A stretch of 64,000 bases of DNA from Bryobacter sp. GTDB lineage: Bacteria > Acidobacteriota > Terriglobia > Bryobacterales > Bryobacteraceae. A program made the position numbers and the translations under genes. How positions within the stretch are numbered: position 1 is the first letter of the stretch; each line of letters starts with the position of its first letter. Shown here in pieces: positions 32,628 through 42,505 of the stretch. The notes below the pieces were generated by a model. The model had not been told where the DNA came from and ran no database searches. It saw only the letters and a program-made list of their open reading frames with translations. Location of the stretch: NCBI GenBank assembly GCA_022843605.1, contig JALHNI010000001.1:105920-169919 (forward strand), in the 5' to 3' direction.

Positions 32628-33698
32628 CTAGGCGGAGCGCCAGCGGCGGCCGAGGTTTAGGGTTTGTTTGGCGTAGGCGATGGAGCGTTCCATGTGCTCT
32701 TTTTGCTGGTACTTGACGGCTTCGGCGAAGTGAGGGGGGACGGGGCGGTTTTGTAGGTCTTCGATGACGACGTGGCCTTCGTAGGGACGGCCGTCGCGGG
32801 CGAGTTTCAGGAAGCGGGCGAGGTCCTGGGCGCGGTTGCGTTGATAGTCCTTCCAGAAGTCCTTTTCGTAGATGGGGAGGATGGCGGGAGGGCGGCCGGT
32901 GATGGGTTTGATGAAGACGTGGACCTGGGGGCAGAGTTGGCGGGCGCGGGCGAGGATCTGCGGGAAGTCGACGACGCCTTCGCCGAGGGGGACCCATTGA
33001 ACGGCGATGCCGCGCTTGGTTTCGTAGACGACAGAGTCGCGCAGGTGGAGCGTGACGGCGTAGCGGCCTAACTCCTCAACGGTGGTGAGGGGGTCTTCGA
33101 GCATGAAGACGGGGTTGCCGGTGTCGAGGTAGCTGCCGACGAAATCAGGGCCGGCGGTTTCGATGAGTTGGCGATGCTCCCAGGCACTGAAGTCTTTGTG
33201 GACTTCGATGGCGATTTTGAGGTTGGCGTCGAGGGCCTGCTGGCGGACGGCTTTCAGCATTTTGAGGACGGTTTCGAGGTGCTGTTCGGGGGGGATGCCT
33301 TTGGGCAAGGAGGCACGGTCACTGGCGATGACTGCGCGGACGATGGGGGAGCCGAGGGCGTGAGAGCGGACGATGTTTTTGCGGAGGGTGGCGATGGCGG
33401 CGTCGATCTGATCGGGGGTTTTGGGGAGGATGCCGCCGCCGCCGGACTGAAGGTGGAGACCGAGGGTGGCGGCTTTGGCCCGGACTTCTTTCCAGTGGGC
33501 GGGGTCCTGGGCGCGGGGATCGAGGGAGTCCTGGAGAAAGATGGCGTCGAGTTTCTGGGCGGCGGCGAAGTCGAGGTGCTGGTGGTCGGTCCAGCGGAGG
33601 GCGCGGAGGCAGTAGGTGTTGAAGCCGATGGGGAAGGGCTGTGGAACCTGCGCGGCCAGGGGCAGGGCGGCGAGGGTGGCGAACTGGCGGCGGGTCAT
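32628..33698 (-). CDS. Sugar phosphate isomerase/epimerase-like TIM-barrel protein, exported
   Basis: A 356-residue xylose isomerase-like TIM barrel (AP endonuclease 2 superfamily) with a twin-arginine-type signal (MTRRQFATLAALPLAAQ). Metal-ligand candidates are AIEVHKDF near residue 180, YLDTGNP near residue 205 and LHLRD near residue 233. Such exported sugar isomerase-like proteins are numerous in acidobacteria and planctomycetes with unknown substrates. It starts 13 bp after the fabD stop on the same strand. The 253 bp after its stop up to the TPR gene hold nothing convincing. Confidence 0.85.
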   Translation of the reverse strand: MTRRQFATLAALPLAAQVPQPFPIGFNTYCLRALRWTDHQHLDFAAAQKLDAIFLQDSLDPRAQDPAHWKEVRAKAATLGLHLQSGGGGILPKTPDQIDAAIATLRKNIVRSHALGSPIVRAVIASDRASLPKGIPPEQHLETVLKMLKAVRQQALDANLKIAIEVHKDFSAWEHRQLIETAGPDFVGSYLDTGNPVFMLEDPLTTVEELGRYAVTLHLRDSVVYETKRGIAVQWVPLGEGVVDFPQILARARQLCPQVHVFIKPITGRPPAILPIYEKDFWKDYQRNRAQDLARFLKLARDGRPYEGHVVIEDLQNRPVPPHFAEAVKYQQKEHMERSIAYAKQTLNLGRRWRSA

Positions 33699-33711
33699 GT
33701 GGGGAAGGCTA

Positions 33712-34626
33712 TCACAAGCTTTCGAGATCGGGTGCTTCGCCGGCGCGGACGGTGGTGATGTCAGGGGTGATATTGCGGACGAGGCCTGTGAGGACGGCGC
33801 CGGGGCCGACTTCGAGGGCGCGCGTGACGCCGAGCGAGGCGAGGGCGCGTACGCTTTCCTCCCAGCGGACGGGGTTGGGGATCTGCTCATAGAGGCCTTG
33901 GCGGGCATCGACGCCGGAGGTAATCTGACTGGCTTGCCAGTTGTTGATGAGGGGCACGGTGAGGTCAGCGAAAGGGGTTTCGTCGAGGTGGGCTCTCATC
34001 TGCTGTTGGGCGGGGGCCATGAGTGAGCAGTGGAAGGGAGCGCTGACGGGGAGGGCGATGGCGCGCTTGGCGCCGGCGGCTTTGGCGAGTTCCATGGCGC
34101 GGGCGACGGCGCCAGCGTGTCCGGCGATGACGATCTGGTCGGGCGAATTGAGGTTGGCGGCGGAGACGGTTTCGCCTTCCGCGGCGGCGGCGAGAATGCC
34201 GTCGAGGGTGCCGGCGGGAAGCTTGAGAATCGCGGCCATGGCGCCGACGCCGGCGGGGACGGCGGCCTGCATATACCGGCCGCGCTGGCGAACGAGCTTC
34301 AGTGCGTCGGCGAAGGTGAGGCTGCCGGCGGCGACGAGGGCGGAGTACTCGCCGAGGCTGTGCCCGGCGACATAGTCTGGCCGGTGTCCGCGTTCGGTGA
34401 GGACGCGCCAGGCCGCGGTGGAGGCGGCGACGAGGGCGGGTTGGGTGTTCTCAGTGAGCTTGAGCTGGTCCTCAGGCCCTTCAAAGCAAAGGGTGGAGAG
34501 GGCGAAACCGAGCGTGTCGTCGGCCTCTTCGAAGGTCTGGCGGGCGAGGGGGCTGGAGTCAGCCAGGGAGCGGCCCATACCGGCGAACTGGGAGCCTTGG
34601 CCGGGGAAGAGAAATGCGATTTTCAT
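33712..34626 (-). CDS. fabD: Malonyl-CoA:ACP transacylase
   Basis: A 304-residue FabD. FLFPGQGSQFAGMG at the N-terminus, the active-site serine in AGHSLGEYSAL near residue 90, and the catalytic histidine in PVSAPFHCSLM near residue 196 are all present. It loads malonyl groups on acyl carrier protein for fatty-acid synthesis. ATG 34626 is fixed by a GGAG Shine-Dalgarno sequence 9 nt upstream. Unusually it is not with other fab genes; its neighbours are a TIM-barrel protein downstream and a divergent RND pump. Confidence 0.96.
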   Translation of the reverse strand: MKIAFLFPGQGSQFAGMGRSLADSSPLARQTFEEADDTLGFALSTLCFEGPEDQLKLTENTQPALVAASTAAWRVLTERGHRPDYVAGHSLGEYSALVAAGSLTFADALKLVRQRGRYMQAAVPAGVGAMAAILKLPAGTLDGILAAAAEGETVSAANLNSPDQIVIAGHAGAVARAMELAKAAGAKRAIALPVSAPFHCSLMAPAQQQMRAHLDETPFADLTVPLINNWQASQITSGVDARQGLYEQIPNPVRWEESVRALASLGVTRALEVGPGAVLTGLVRNITPDITTVRAGEAPDLESL

Positions 34627-34757
34627 GACGTGGATCTCCTCTAGTTTAGTCGTAGAATGGTGGATTCTCGCCAAGTGTGCGCAGTAACCTTCACGCTCTG
34701 TAGCGTGTCTTTCCTCCATGGCCTCGCCCAGGACGGGTGTGCGAAAGGATCGTTCCA

Positions 34758-37700
34758 GTGAGATTGTCTGAAATTTGCGTGCAGCGTCCGGTGTTTGCCT
34801 TGATGCTGATCATGTTCCTGGTGGTGCTGGGCGTGTTCAGTTTCATGGACTTGGGGGTTGACCTTTTCCCGAAGAGCGATCCGGCCTCGGTCTATGTGCG
34901 GGTGCAGTTGCCGGGCGCGAGTCCGGAAGAGATGGTTTCGCAGGTGGTGCTGCCGCTGGAAGAGTCGATTGCGGCGATTGCGGGCATCGACGAGATGACG
35001 GCGCGGGTGACCGAGGGTAACGCGAACATTTCGGTGCAGTTTGTGCTGGATCGCGATATCTCCGAGGCGGCTGAGGATGTGCGCGAGAAGGTGAGCGGGG
35101 CGATGCGGCGGTTGCCACCGAATGTACTGCCGCCGAGCGTGATTAAGGCGGATCCGGATTCGGATCCGATTATCAAGCTGGCGATGAGCGGCACGACCCG
35201 CCCGGTCCGTGAGCTAACCGAGATTGCGGATAAGCAGGTCCGGCGGGCGCTGGAGACCGTGGACGGCGTGGGCAGCATCGAGATCAACGGTGGGCGGAAC
35301 CGGCAGATCAACATCTACCTGGACCTGGATAAGCTGAACGCCTATAACCTGAGCGCGCAGGATGTGGAGCAGGCGATTCGGACGGAGAACATCGAAGCGC
35401 CGGGTGGGCGAATTGTACGGGGACCGTCGGAGTTGGGCGTGCGAACGTTGGGCCGCGTGAAGGATATCGCGGAGTTCAACAACATCATCATCAAGAACGT
35501 GAACGGCGCGCCGGTGCGGGTGCGCGAAGTGGGCGTGGCTGAGGATGGGATGGGCGAGCGCCGGACGTTTGCCTACTATCAGGGCAAGCCAGCGATTCTG
35601 CTGGATGTGCGGCGGCAGACGGGCGTGAATACGGTGAAGGTCGTTGATGCCTTGCAAGTCAAGATCGAAGAGATCAAGAAGAACCTGCCTCCGGGCGTGG
35701 ATTTGGAAGTAACGACGGACCAGGCACGCTATATTCGCGCATCGGTGGCGGCGCTGGAAGAGCACTTACTGCTGGGTAGCTTGCTGGCCTCGCTGATCGT
35801 ATGGTTGTTTATTCGTGACTGGCGCACGGTGGTAATCAGTTCGATTGCGATTCCGACTTCAATCATTACGACGTTCACGGTGCTCCGGATCATGGACTTT
35901 ACGTTGAACTCGATGACCTTGCTGGGGCTGACGTTAGCAGTGGGAATTGTTATTGACGACGCCATTATCGTGCTGGAGAACATATACCGGTTCCTTGAAA
36001 AAGGGGACTTGCCGCCTAAAGAGGCGACCATTGCAGCGACGAACGAGATTGCCATGGCGGTGATCGCGACGACAGTTTCGTTGGTGATCGTGTTTGTGCC
36101 GATTGCGTTTATGAGCGGCTACGCCAGGCGGTATCTAAATCAGTTCGGTTGGACGATGGCGATTTCGATTCTGGTGTCGATGCTGGTGGCGTTTACTTTG
36201 ACCCCGGCTTTGGGCGCGCGACTGCTCAAACGGGCGTCAGGTGGCAAGAAACATGACGATGAGGATGCGCATCCTGACATGCTGCATCGGTGGTATCTGG
36301 CGAGCCTGAACTGGTCATTGAACCATCGTTGGGCGATTATGCTGATTTGCGCGTTGACGCTAGCGTCGACGGTTCCGCTGTATCAGATGACGAAGCAGGA
36401 ATGGATGCCGCAGGAGGATCAGAGCGAACTGGCAGTGTATATGGAACTGCCCGAAGGCTTCTCACTGGAGGGGACGGAGCAGTTCACAATGCGCCTGGCC
36501 AAGAAACTGGAGTCGGTGCCGGGGGTGAAGGCGGTGATTCCGCAGAGCATGCAGATGCTGAACCGGGTAACGATGTCGTACATGACGATTCTGATTGACC
36601 CGCCGGAAAAGCGGGGATCGATTCAAGAGATGGGCGCCAAGGTGCGGGCCGTGATGCTGCCGGAATTTGCGGTGGCTCGTCCGCGGGTATCGTTTCCGAA
36701 TGCTCTGGGTGGGCGGGATACGTTTGCGCCGATTCGAGCACAGTTACTCGGGCCGGACCTGGGTAAGTTGGTGGAGATCGCCAAGGAAGTAAATGCGGAA
36801 GTGCTGAAGAAGCCGATGATCTCCGATATCAAGGTGAATCTGAACCTGAATAACCCGGAGATGCAGATCGACATTGACCGCCAACTGGCGTCGGATCTGG
36901 GGGTTCGGGTGTCGAACGTGGCGGGCGCGGTGCGTCTGCTGATGTCGGGTGAGGATCAAATTTCCACTTACAAGGAAGATGGCGAGCAGTATCCGGTGAC
37001 GGTGCGGCTGAATCCAGGACAGCGTGACGATCCGAATAGTTTGGGCCGGTTGCTGATTCCGAGCGAGAGGCAGGGACTGATCCGGCTGGATTCGATCGCG
37101 AAGTTGGAGCGGGGATTGGGACCGTCGCGTATCGATCGCTTTAACCGGCAGTTCAGCGTCGGCATTTACGGAAATATCGCGCCGGGCTACGGGTTGAACG
37201 AAGGTGCGGCAGCCGTGAACGATGTGATTTCCAAGATCAATTTGCCGCCGGGTTACTCGATGAGTTTCTCAGGGCAGGTGAAGATTCTGGAAGAGACGGC
37301 GACGAACATGTTGCTGGCGATGGCGTTGGCGAGCGTATTTATGTACATGGTGCTGGCGGCACAGTTTGAGAGCCTGGTGCATCCCTTCATTATTCTGACG
37401 ACGCTACCGTTGTCGATCCCGTGCGCGCTGCTGAGCTTGATTGTGACGGACCGCAGCTTGAATCTGTTTAGTTCGCTGGGCATCCTGCTGCTGCTGGGCA
37501 TCGTGAAAAAGAACGGCATTTTGCAGATTGACTATATGAACCGCTTGCGCGACGAGGGTATCCCACTGCGGCAGGCGATCATGAAGGCGAATCAGGTGCG
37601 GTTGCGTCCGATTCTGATGACGACTTTCTCGATTATCGCGGGCTTGATTCCGACGGCGGTGGGCATCGGCGCAGGCGCTTCTCAGCGCTCGGCGATTGCA

Positions 37701-37844
37701 ATCACGATCATTGGTGGACAGATGCTTTGCCTGCTGCTGAGCTTGCTGGTGGTGCCGGTGGGTTACTCGCTGGTGGAAGAAGCCAAGGCGATGTTGAGCG
37801 GACGCCGGAGTTCCGTGACGCCGGCGACGGCGACCGGCGACTAA
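34758..37844 (+). CDS. RND efflux transporter (HAE-1/AcrB type)
   Basis: A 1028-residue, 12-helix proton-driven efflux pump subunit of the inner membrane. The proton-relay aspartates are in GIVIDDAIIVLENIYR near residue 400 and the matching lysine in LGIVKKNGILQIDYMNRL near residue 918; PGASPEEM and LDRDISEAAEDVREKVSGA belong to the porter domain. GTG 34758 is chosen because AAAGGA lies 8 nt upstream. No membrane-fusion protein or outer-membrane channel gene is adjacent, so it must use partners encoded elsewhere. Substrate unknown. Confidence 0.94.
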   Translation: MRLSEICVQRPVFALMLIMFLVVLGVFSFMDLGVDLFPKSDPASVYVRVQLPGASPEEMVSQVVLPLEESIAAIAGIDEMTARVTEGNANISVQFVLDRDISEAAEDVREKVSGAMRRLPPNVLPPSVIKADPDSDPIIKLAMSGTTRPVRELTEIADKQVRRALETVDGVGSIEINGGRNRQINIYLDLDKLNAYNLSAQDVEQAIRTENIEAPGGRIVRGPSELGVRTLGRVKDIAEFNNIIIKNVNGAPVRVREVGVAEDGMGERRTFAYYQGKPAILLDVRRQTGVNTVKVVDALQVKIEEIKKNLPPGVDLEVTTDQARYIRASVAALEEHLLLGSLLASLIVWLFIRDWRTVVISSIAIPTSIITTFTVLRIMDFTLNSMTLLGLTLAVGIVIDDAIIVLENIYRFLEKGDLPPKEATIAATNEIAMAVIATTVSLVIVFVPIAFMSGYARRYLNQFGWTMAISILVSMLVAFTLTPALGARLLKRASGGKKHDDEDAHPDMLHRWYLASLNWSLNHRWAIMLICALTLASTVPLYQMTKQEWMPQEDQSELAVYMELPEGFSLEGTEQFTMRLAKKLESVPGVKAVIPQSMQMLNRVTMSYMTILIDPPEKRGSIQEMGAKVRAVMLPEFAVARPRVSFPNALGGRDTFAPIRAQLLGPDLGKLVEIAKEVNAEVLKKPMISDIKVNLNLNNPEMQIDIDRQLASDLGVRVSNVAGAVRLLMSGEDQISTYKEDGEQYPVTVRLNPGQRDDPNSLGRLLIPSERQGLIRLDSIAKLERGLGPSRIDRFNRQFSVGIYGNIAPGYGLNEGAAAVNDVISKINLPPGYSMSFSGQVKILEETATNMLLAMALASVFMYMVLAAQFESLVHPFIILTTLPLSIPCALLSLIVTDRSLNLFSSLGILLLLGIVKKNGILQIDYMNRLRDEGIPLRQAIMKANQVRLRPILMTTFSIIAGLIPTAVGIGAGASQRSAIAITIIGGQMLCLLLSLLVVPVGYSLVEEAKAMLSGRRSSVTPATATGD

Positions 37845-37850
37845 GGCCAG

Positions 37851-38855
37851 ATGAAACGTGGGGTGGTAATTGGCTGCGGATTCTTCTCCAGGATCCAGAT
37901 GGCCGATTGGAACCGGCTGCGGGAACACTGCGAGATCGTCGCGGTGTGCGACGCGGACGAGACTAAAGCGAAGGCATTTGCGGCAGACTTCGGCGTTGCG
38001 CGGACTTACACAGATGCGGCGGCGATGCTGTCGGCGGAGAAGCCGGACTTCGTGGACATCGTGACCCGGCCGGAGACGCACCTGTCGCTGGCGCAACTGG
38101 CGGCGCAGCACGGCGCGCATATCCTTTGCCAGAAGCCTTTTGCGCCGACTTTGGCGGAGGCGGTTGCGATTGTCGAGACGGCCGAGGCGGCGGGCGTCCG
38201 GATGATGGTGAACGAGAATTGGCGCTGGCAGGCGTGGTATCGGGAGATGAAGCGGAGGCTGGATGCCGGTGAGATCGGCGAGGTGAAGAGTGCCGTCTGG
38301 ATTCACTCGAGTAACGACGGCCTGATGAATCCGCCGTATCCGAATCAGCCTTACTTTGCGACCTATCCGCAGTTGCTGATTTACGAGACGCTAGTGCATT
38401 TTCTGGATAGCGCCTGTTACTTGTTCGGGCGGCCGGAGAGCCTGCGGGCTTACACGAAACGCGTGAACCCGGTGATTGCGGGAGAAGATTCGGCGCAGAT
38501 TCGTTTGTTCTGGCCGGATGGGCGGCGGTGTTGGATTACGGCCACGCGGTGCGGCGAGGTGCTGGAGAACGGTGTGGCGATGGCGCGGCTGAGGATTGAC
38601 GGGTCATCCGGCACGCTGGCGATGATGGGGGATGGGTCATTGTGGTCGGGCTCGGGCGAACTGATGCGGATTGACTGGGAGCCGCCGACGACCGGATATA
38701 AGGGCGATTCGGCGCTGGCCACGCAGCGGCACTTTGTGGAGTGCCTGGAGAGCGGCGAGCCGTTTGAGACGAACGGACGCGACTATCTCTTCTCCGTGCG
38801 GATGGTGGAGGCGAGTTACGAGTCCGCCGCTGCCCGGGCAACTTTAGCCCTGTGA
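37851..38855 (+). CDS. Gfo/Idh/MocA family oxidoreductase
   Basis: A 334-residue NAD(P)-dependent oxidoreductase. The Rossmann motif VVIGCGFFS is at the N-terminus; the conserved EKP-type motif is CQKPFAPTLAEA near residue 90; VNENWRWQAWYREMKRRLDAGEIGEVK near 120-145 is family-typical and is split here for readability. Members act on sugars, inositols and related polyols. No signal peptide. It starts 6 bp after the RND gene, so it may share that transcript, though a shared function is not obvious. Confidence 0.88.
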   Translation: MKRGVVIGCGFFSRIQMADWNRLREHCEIVAVCDADETKAKAFAADFGVARTYTDAAAMLSAEKPDFVDIVTRPETHLSLAQLAAQHGAHILCQKPFAPTLAEAVAIVETAEAAGVRMMVNENWRWQAWYREMKRRLDAGEIGEVKSAVWIHSSNDGLMNPPYPNQPYFATYPQLLIYETLVHFLDSACYLFGRPESLRAYTKRVNPVIAGEDSAQIRLFWPDGRRCWITATRCGEVLENGVAMARLRIDGSSGTLAMMGDGSLWSGSGELMRIDWEPPTTGYKGDSALATQRHFVECLESGEPFETNGRDYLFSVRMVEASYESAAARATLAL

Positions 38856-38859
38856 GGTT

Positions 38860-40317
38860 TTAGCCGAAAAGGTCGGCGACGATTTTGCCTTTGACCAATT
38901 CGCGCGGCTGATTGAGATGGTTCAGGATTTCCATATCCGGATCAACACCGAGTGCGTAGTAGACGGTGGCGAGTAAGTCGTTGGGATGGACCGGTTTCTC
39001 TTTGGGAGAAGAGGCGGTCGCGTCGCTCTCGCCGTATTGCACGCCGCGCGCGATTCCCGCACCGGCTACGACGGCGCTGTAGCAATAAGGCCAATGGTCA
39101 CGGCCATCAGGGGCGTTGGAGTTGCCGGAGGTGGAGACGCCGATGCGGGGCGAACGGCCGAACTCACCGATGGCGACGACCATGGTTTCTTTCAGCATTC
39201 CCCGTTGATCCATATCTTCGAGAAGGGCGGACAGCGAACGATCGAGCTTGGGGCAGTGCAGATTCTTGAGGGGGCCGAAGTTCGCCGCGTGGGTGTCCCA
39301 GGAGGTTGTTTCGGGGTCGCCGTTGGCGACGGAGGGCCAGTTGACCTGGACGAACTTGGTGCCGGCTTCAATCAGGCGGCGAGCCATGAGGGTGCTTTGG
39401 CCGAAGGTATGGAGGCCGTAGCGTTCGCGGACGGTGTCTTTCTCCTTGGTAAGGTCAAAGGCGTCGCGGGCTTTGCCGGAGAGAACTAAGTCATAGGCCT
39501 TGCCGTAATACTCGTCGATGGCGAAGTCGTTGAGGGCCTTTTCCAGTTCGGGCATGGATTGGTTGATGCCTTTGAGGAGTGCGAAACGGTCCTTGAGGCG
39601 ATCGGCGGGGACGTCCTTGCGGAGGGAAAGATCTTCCAGCTGGATGGGCCGGACGGGATCCTGATACATGCGGTAGGGATCGTAGGCTTTGCCGAGGAAG
39701 CCGGCGGCGCCGCCCTTGCCGATGATGCCGCTTTCCTGGAGGGGCCGGGGTAGTTCGACGAAGGGCAGGACGGGTTCCGTCATGGGCTTCATCTTGGAGA
39801 TGTGGCTGCCGATGTTGGGGAAGTCGGCGCCGTTGGGCGGCTCCAACTGGCCGGAGGGGGAGACTTTATCGGGCGGATAGCCGGTGAGCATCTGATAGAT
39901 GGCGGCGGTGTGGTTGAAGAGTCCGTTGGGCGTGTAACTCATCGACCGGATGAGGGTGGCCTTATCGAGAGCCTGAGCCATCATCGGCATGTGCTCGCTG
40001 ATGTGAGTGCCCTTGATCTTAGTGGGAATGGGTTTGAACTCGCCGCGGATGTTGGCGGCGGCATTGGGCTTGGGATCCCAGATGTCGATGTGCGAGGGGC
40101 CGCCCTGGAGGAAGATCATGATGACGGACTTGGCTTGTCCGAAGCCACGCGCACCGGCGTACTTGTTCTTGCCGGCCAGCTCATTCGCCGCCGAAGCCTT
40201 CTGGGCGAAGAAGTGCGGAAGGTTGAGGCCCATCATGCCGATGGAGCCGATGCGGAGTAACTCGCGCCGCGTGGGACCTTCACAGGTGTGGACTTGCCGT
40301 CCGGGAATTGTCAGCAT
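38860..40317 (-). CDS. DUF1501 family secreted protein, last gene of the four-gene operon
   Basis: A 485-residue DUF1501 protein. The N-terminus carries a Tat-type signal (TRRELLRIGSIGMMGLN). IFLQGGPSHIDIWDPKP near residue 68, TPNGLFNHTAAIYQMLTG, GEFGRSPRIG near residue 385 and GRDHWPYCYS are the typical landmarks of the alkaline phosphatase-like fold. A GGGAGA Shine-Dalgarno sequence 8 nt upstream supports ATG 40317. The gene follows a DUF1549/DUF1553 protein by 13 bp; this pairing is conserved in planctomycetes and acidobacteria. Enzyme activity unknown. Confidence 0.92.
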   Translation of the reverse strand: MLTIPGRQVHTCEGPTRRELLRIGSIGMMGLNLPHFFAQKASAANELAGKNKYAGARGFGQAKSVIMIFLQGGPSHIDIWDPKPNAAANIRGEFKPIPTKIKGTHISEHMPMMAQALDKATLIRSMSYTPNGLFNHTAAIYQMLTGYPPDKVSPSGQLEPPNGADFPNIGSHISKMKPMTEPVLPFVELPRPLQESGIIGKGGAAGFLGKAYDPYRMYQDPVRPIQLEDLSLRKDVPADRLKDRFALLKGINQSMPELEKALNDFAIDEYYGKAYDLVLSGKARDAFDLTKEKDTVRERYGLHTFGQSTLMARRLIEAGTKFVQVNWPSVANGDPETTSWDTHAANFGPLKNLHCPKLDRSLSALLEDMDQRGMLKETMVVAIGEFGRSPRIGVSTSGNSNAPDGRDHWPYCYSAVVAGAGIARGVQYGESDATASSPKEKPVHPNDLLATVYYALGVDPDMEILNHLNQPRELVKGKIVADLFG

Positions 40318-40330
40318 AAATCTTGTCTCC

Positions 40331-42505
40331 CTACCAGCTAAATAAGAATGCTTTGCTGTTGAGCAGCGCCCAGAGTAAGTCCTGGGCCTTGGCGGCGCGC
40401 GGACCAGCGGCCAGATAGGCTTGTCCGGTCTCAGCTTCGGTTTTCGAGGGCAGTCGGCTGAGCGCGGCGAGATACAACTCCTCGACGATTGCCGAGTCGC
40501 TGCGTCCACTGAGGACTAACTTCGCTACGCGGCCTTTGGGGTCGGCGACGGCATCGGAGATGGTGGCACCATTGACGAGATTGAGAGCCTGGGGCAGGCT
40601 GAGTTCAGTGCGGCGTTCGCACTCGCAAGCGGTTTCCCGGGTCGGGCGGCCAAAGAGGTCGAGGAAGCCCTCTTTGCCGACGTGCGGGTCAGGCAATTGG
40701 GCGGCGGTGGTGTCTTCGGGAACTTCGGGGAAATTCGGACGGGCACCGGTGGCGAGGGCGACGGCATCCATCAGTTGTTCGGCGCCGAGGCGGCGCGGCA
40801 TGGCGTGCGAGAAATTGGTGGTGTCGCCGGCGTTCCACTCGTTGGTGGCGATGGTGGCCTGATAGGCGCGGGAATTGGCGATGGTGCGCATCAAGTGCCG
40901 CAAGTCAAAGTTATGGGCGATGAAGTCCTTGGTGAGGGCATCGAGTAGTGCGGCGTTGACGGGCGGATTGGAGGCACGGATGTCGTCGACGGGGTCGATG
41001 ATGCCTTTGCCGAAGAAGTAACTCCAGACCCGGTTGACGGCGGCTTTGGCGAACATCGGATTGTCGCGGGAGGTGAGCCAGGCAGCGAAGGCGGCACGGC
41101 GTTGACGGGCGCCAAAATCCTGGGCGGGCAGCGGAGGCGTGCCGGTGGAAGCGACCAGGTACTTGGGCGCCATGACGCGGCCATCCTTGGGGTGCTTCAT
41201 GTCGAAGTCCGCACGCTGGTTGTAGATGATTTCTTCGCCGACTTCGTAACCGGGACGAACGCCGACGCCAGAGAAGAAGGCGGACATCTCGTAGTACTGA
41301 TTCTGGGTCCAGCGTTCAAAGGGATGGTCATGGCACTGGGCGCAGACCATTCGGGTGCCCATGAAGACCTGGGTAGTCTTTTCCATGGTGGCCTTGGCGT
41401 CGCGAGTGGTCCGGTAGTAATTGGCCTCGGGGGATTCATAGCTTGAACCGCTGGAGGTGATCAACTCGCGCACCCAGGCGTCATAGGGTTTATTGGCGGC
41501 CAGCGATTCACGAATCCACTCGCGGAAGCCATAGGTGCCCTTTTCGCCCAGGAACTTACGGCTTGACTGCAACAGGTCTCCCCATTTCATTGCCCATTGG
41601 TCGACGTAGGCAGGGCGGGCGATGAGCTTATCAATCACCTTTGCGCGTTTCAGCTTGGTGGGGGTGGCGTCGGCGAGGAAAGCCCGAACCTCATCGGGCG
41701 AGGGTGTTTGGCCGGTGAGATCGAGGGAAACGCGCCGTAAGAAGGCAGCGTCGTCGACCAGCGGTGACGGCTGCACTTTCATCTTCTGTAACTTGGCGTC
41801 GATCAGTTGATCGATGAAGTTATGCTGGGCGAGCGGCTTCCAGACGAAACCGGGCTTGGGGTTGAGGACGGCCACAGGAATCGTGGCGTATTTACCTTCA
41901 TAGCGCAAGAGCAAGGTGGCCTCGCCAACCCGTTCGCCGGCAACGGTGGCTTGGGCAGGATCAATGCGGGCAACATCGGGGGTGTTCGATTCGATGGTGG
42001 CTTCGCGGGTGACTTCGCGAGTGGAGCCGTCTTTGTACGTGGCAACGACTTTCAAGGCGATCTTTTCGCCCGGCTTCGGCATGGCGATCTCAGTGGGCTG
42101 GACGGCTAAGGCCTCTACCTTGTCCTTGAGGGGATCGCCGAACGGAACGCCCTGGGCGATCCAATTGAAGATGGTTTTGTAATACTCGGTGCTCCTCTCA
42201 AAGCGCAATCCGCCGCCGTGGGGAATCTCCTGGGTGGGCTTGGCGAGCATGAGACTCTTACCGGGATCGGCGCGATTGAAGCGGCGGCCGGAAAGGTCAT
42301 AGAGCAGGGCCTCGTAATCGAACTGGGGATCGTAGCCACGCAGGGATAGCTTGAAGCCATTTTTCCCTTTGGCGGCGCCATGACAGGGCCCTGAGGTGCA
42401 GCCCGCTTTGTTCAAGATGGGAGCTACGTCCTTCAAATAGGTGACTTGAGGCCCGGCCGCCGTCAAACTTACCACTAGCGCGCTACTGAGCAGCAACAAC
42501 TTCAC
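40331..42505 (-). CDS. DUF1549/DUF1553 protein with cytochrome-like motifs and Big-like domain
   Basis: A 724-residue secreted protein. After a signal peptide (VKLLLLSSALVVSLTAAG, GTG start) comes a planctomycete-type cytochrome-like segment with CTSGPCHG (CX4CH), then a bacterial Ig-like domain (KVVATYKDGSTREVTREA), DUF1549 (SLDLTGQTPSPDEVRAFL), a CAQCHDHPF motif near residue 388 (CXXCH, possible haem site) and DUF1553 (AVNRVWSYFFGKGIIDPVDD). GTG 42505 has GGAGG 9 nt upstream and overlaps the previous gene by 23 bp. The role is unknown; haem and a redox step are possible. Confidence 0.9.
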   Translation of the reverse strand: MKLLLLSSALVVSLTAAGPQVTYLKDVAPILNKAGCTSGPCHGAAKGKNGFKLSLRGYDPQFDYEALLYDLSGRRFNRADPGKSLMLAKPTQEIPHGGGLRFERSTEYYKTIFNWIAQGVPFGDPLKDKVEALAVQPTEIAMPKPGEKIALKVVATYKDGSTREVTREATIESNTPDVARIDPAQATVAGERVGEATLLLRYEGKYATIPVAVLNPKPGFVWKPLAQHNFIDQLIDAKLQKMKVQPSPLVDDAAFLRRVSLDLTGQTPSPDEVRAFLADATPTKLKRAKVIDKLIARPAYVDQWAMKWGDLLQSSRKFLGEKGTYGFREWIRESLAANKPYDAWVRELITSSGSSYESPEANYYRTTRDAKATMEKTTQVFMGTRMVCAQCHDHPFERWTQNQYYEMSAFFSGVGVRPGYEVGEEIIYNQRADFDMKHPKDGRVMAPKYLVASTGTPPLPAQDFGARQRRAAFAAWLTSRDNPMFAKAAVNRVWSYFFGKGIIDPVDDIRASNPPVNAALLDALTKDFIAHNFDLRHLMRTIANSRAYQATIATNEWNAGDTTNFSHAMPRRLGAEQLMDAVALATGARPNFPEVPEDTTAAQLPDPHVGKEGFLDLFGRPTRETACECERRTELSLPQALNLVNGATISDAVADPKGRVAKLVLSGRSDSAIVEELYLAALSRLPSKTEAETGQAYLAAGPRAAKAQDLLWALLNSKAFLFSW

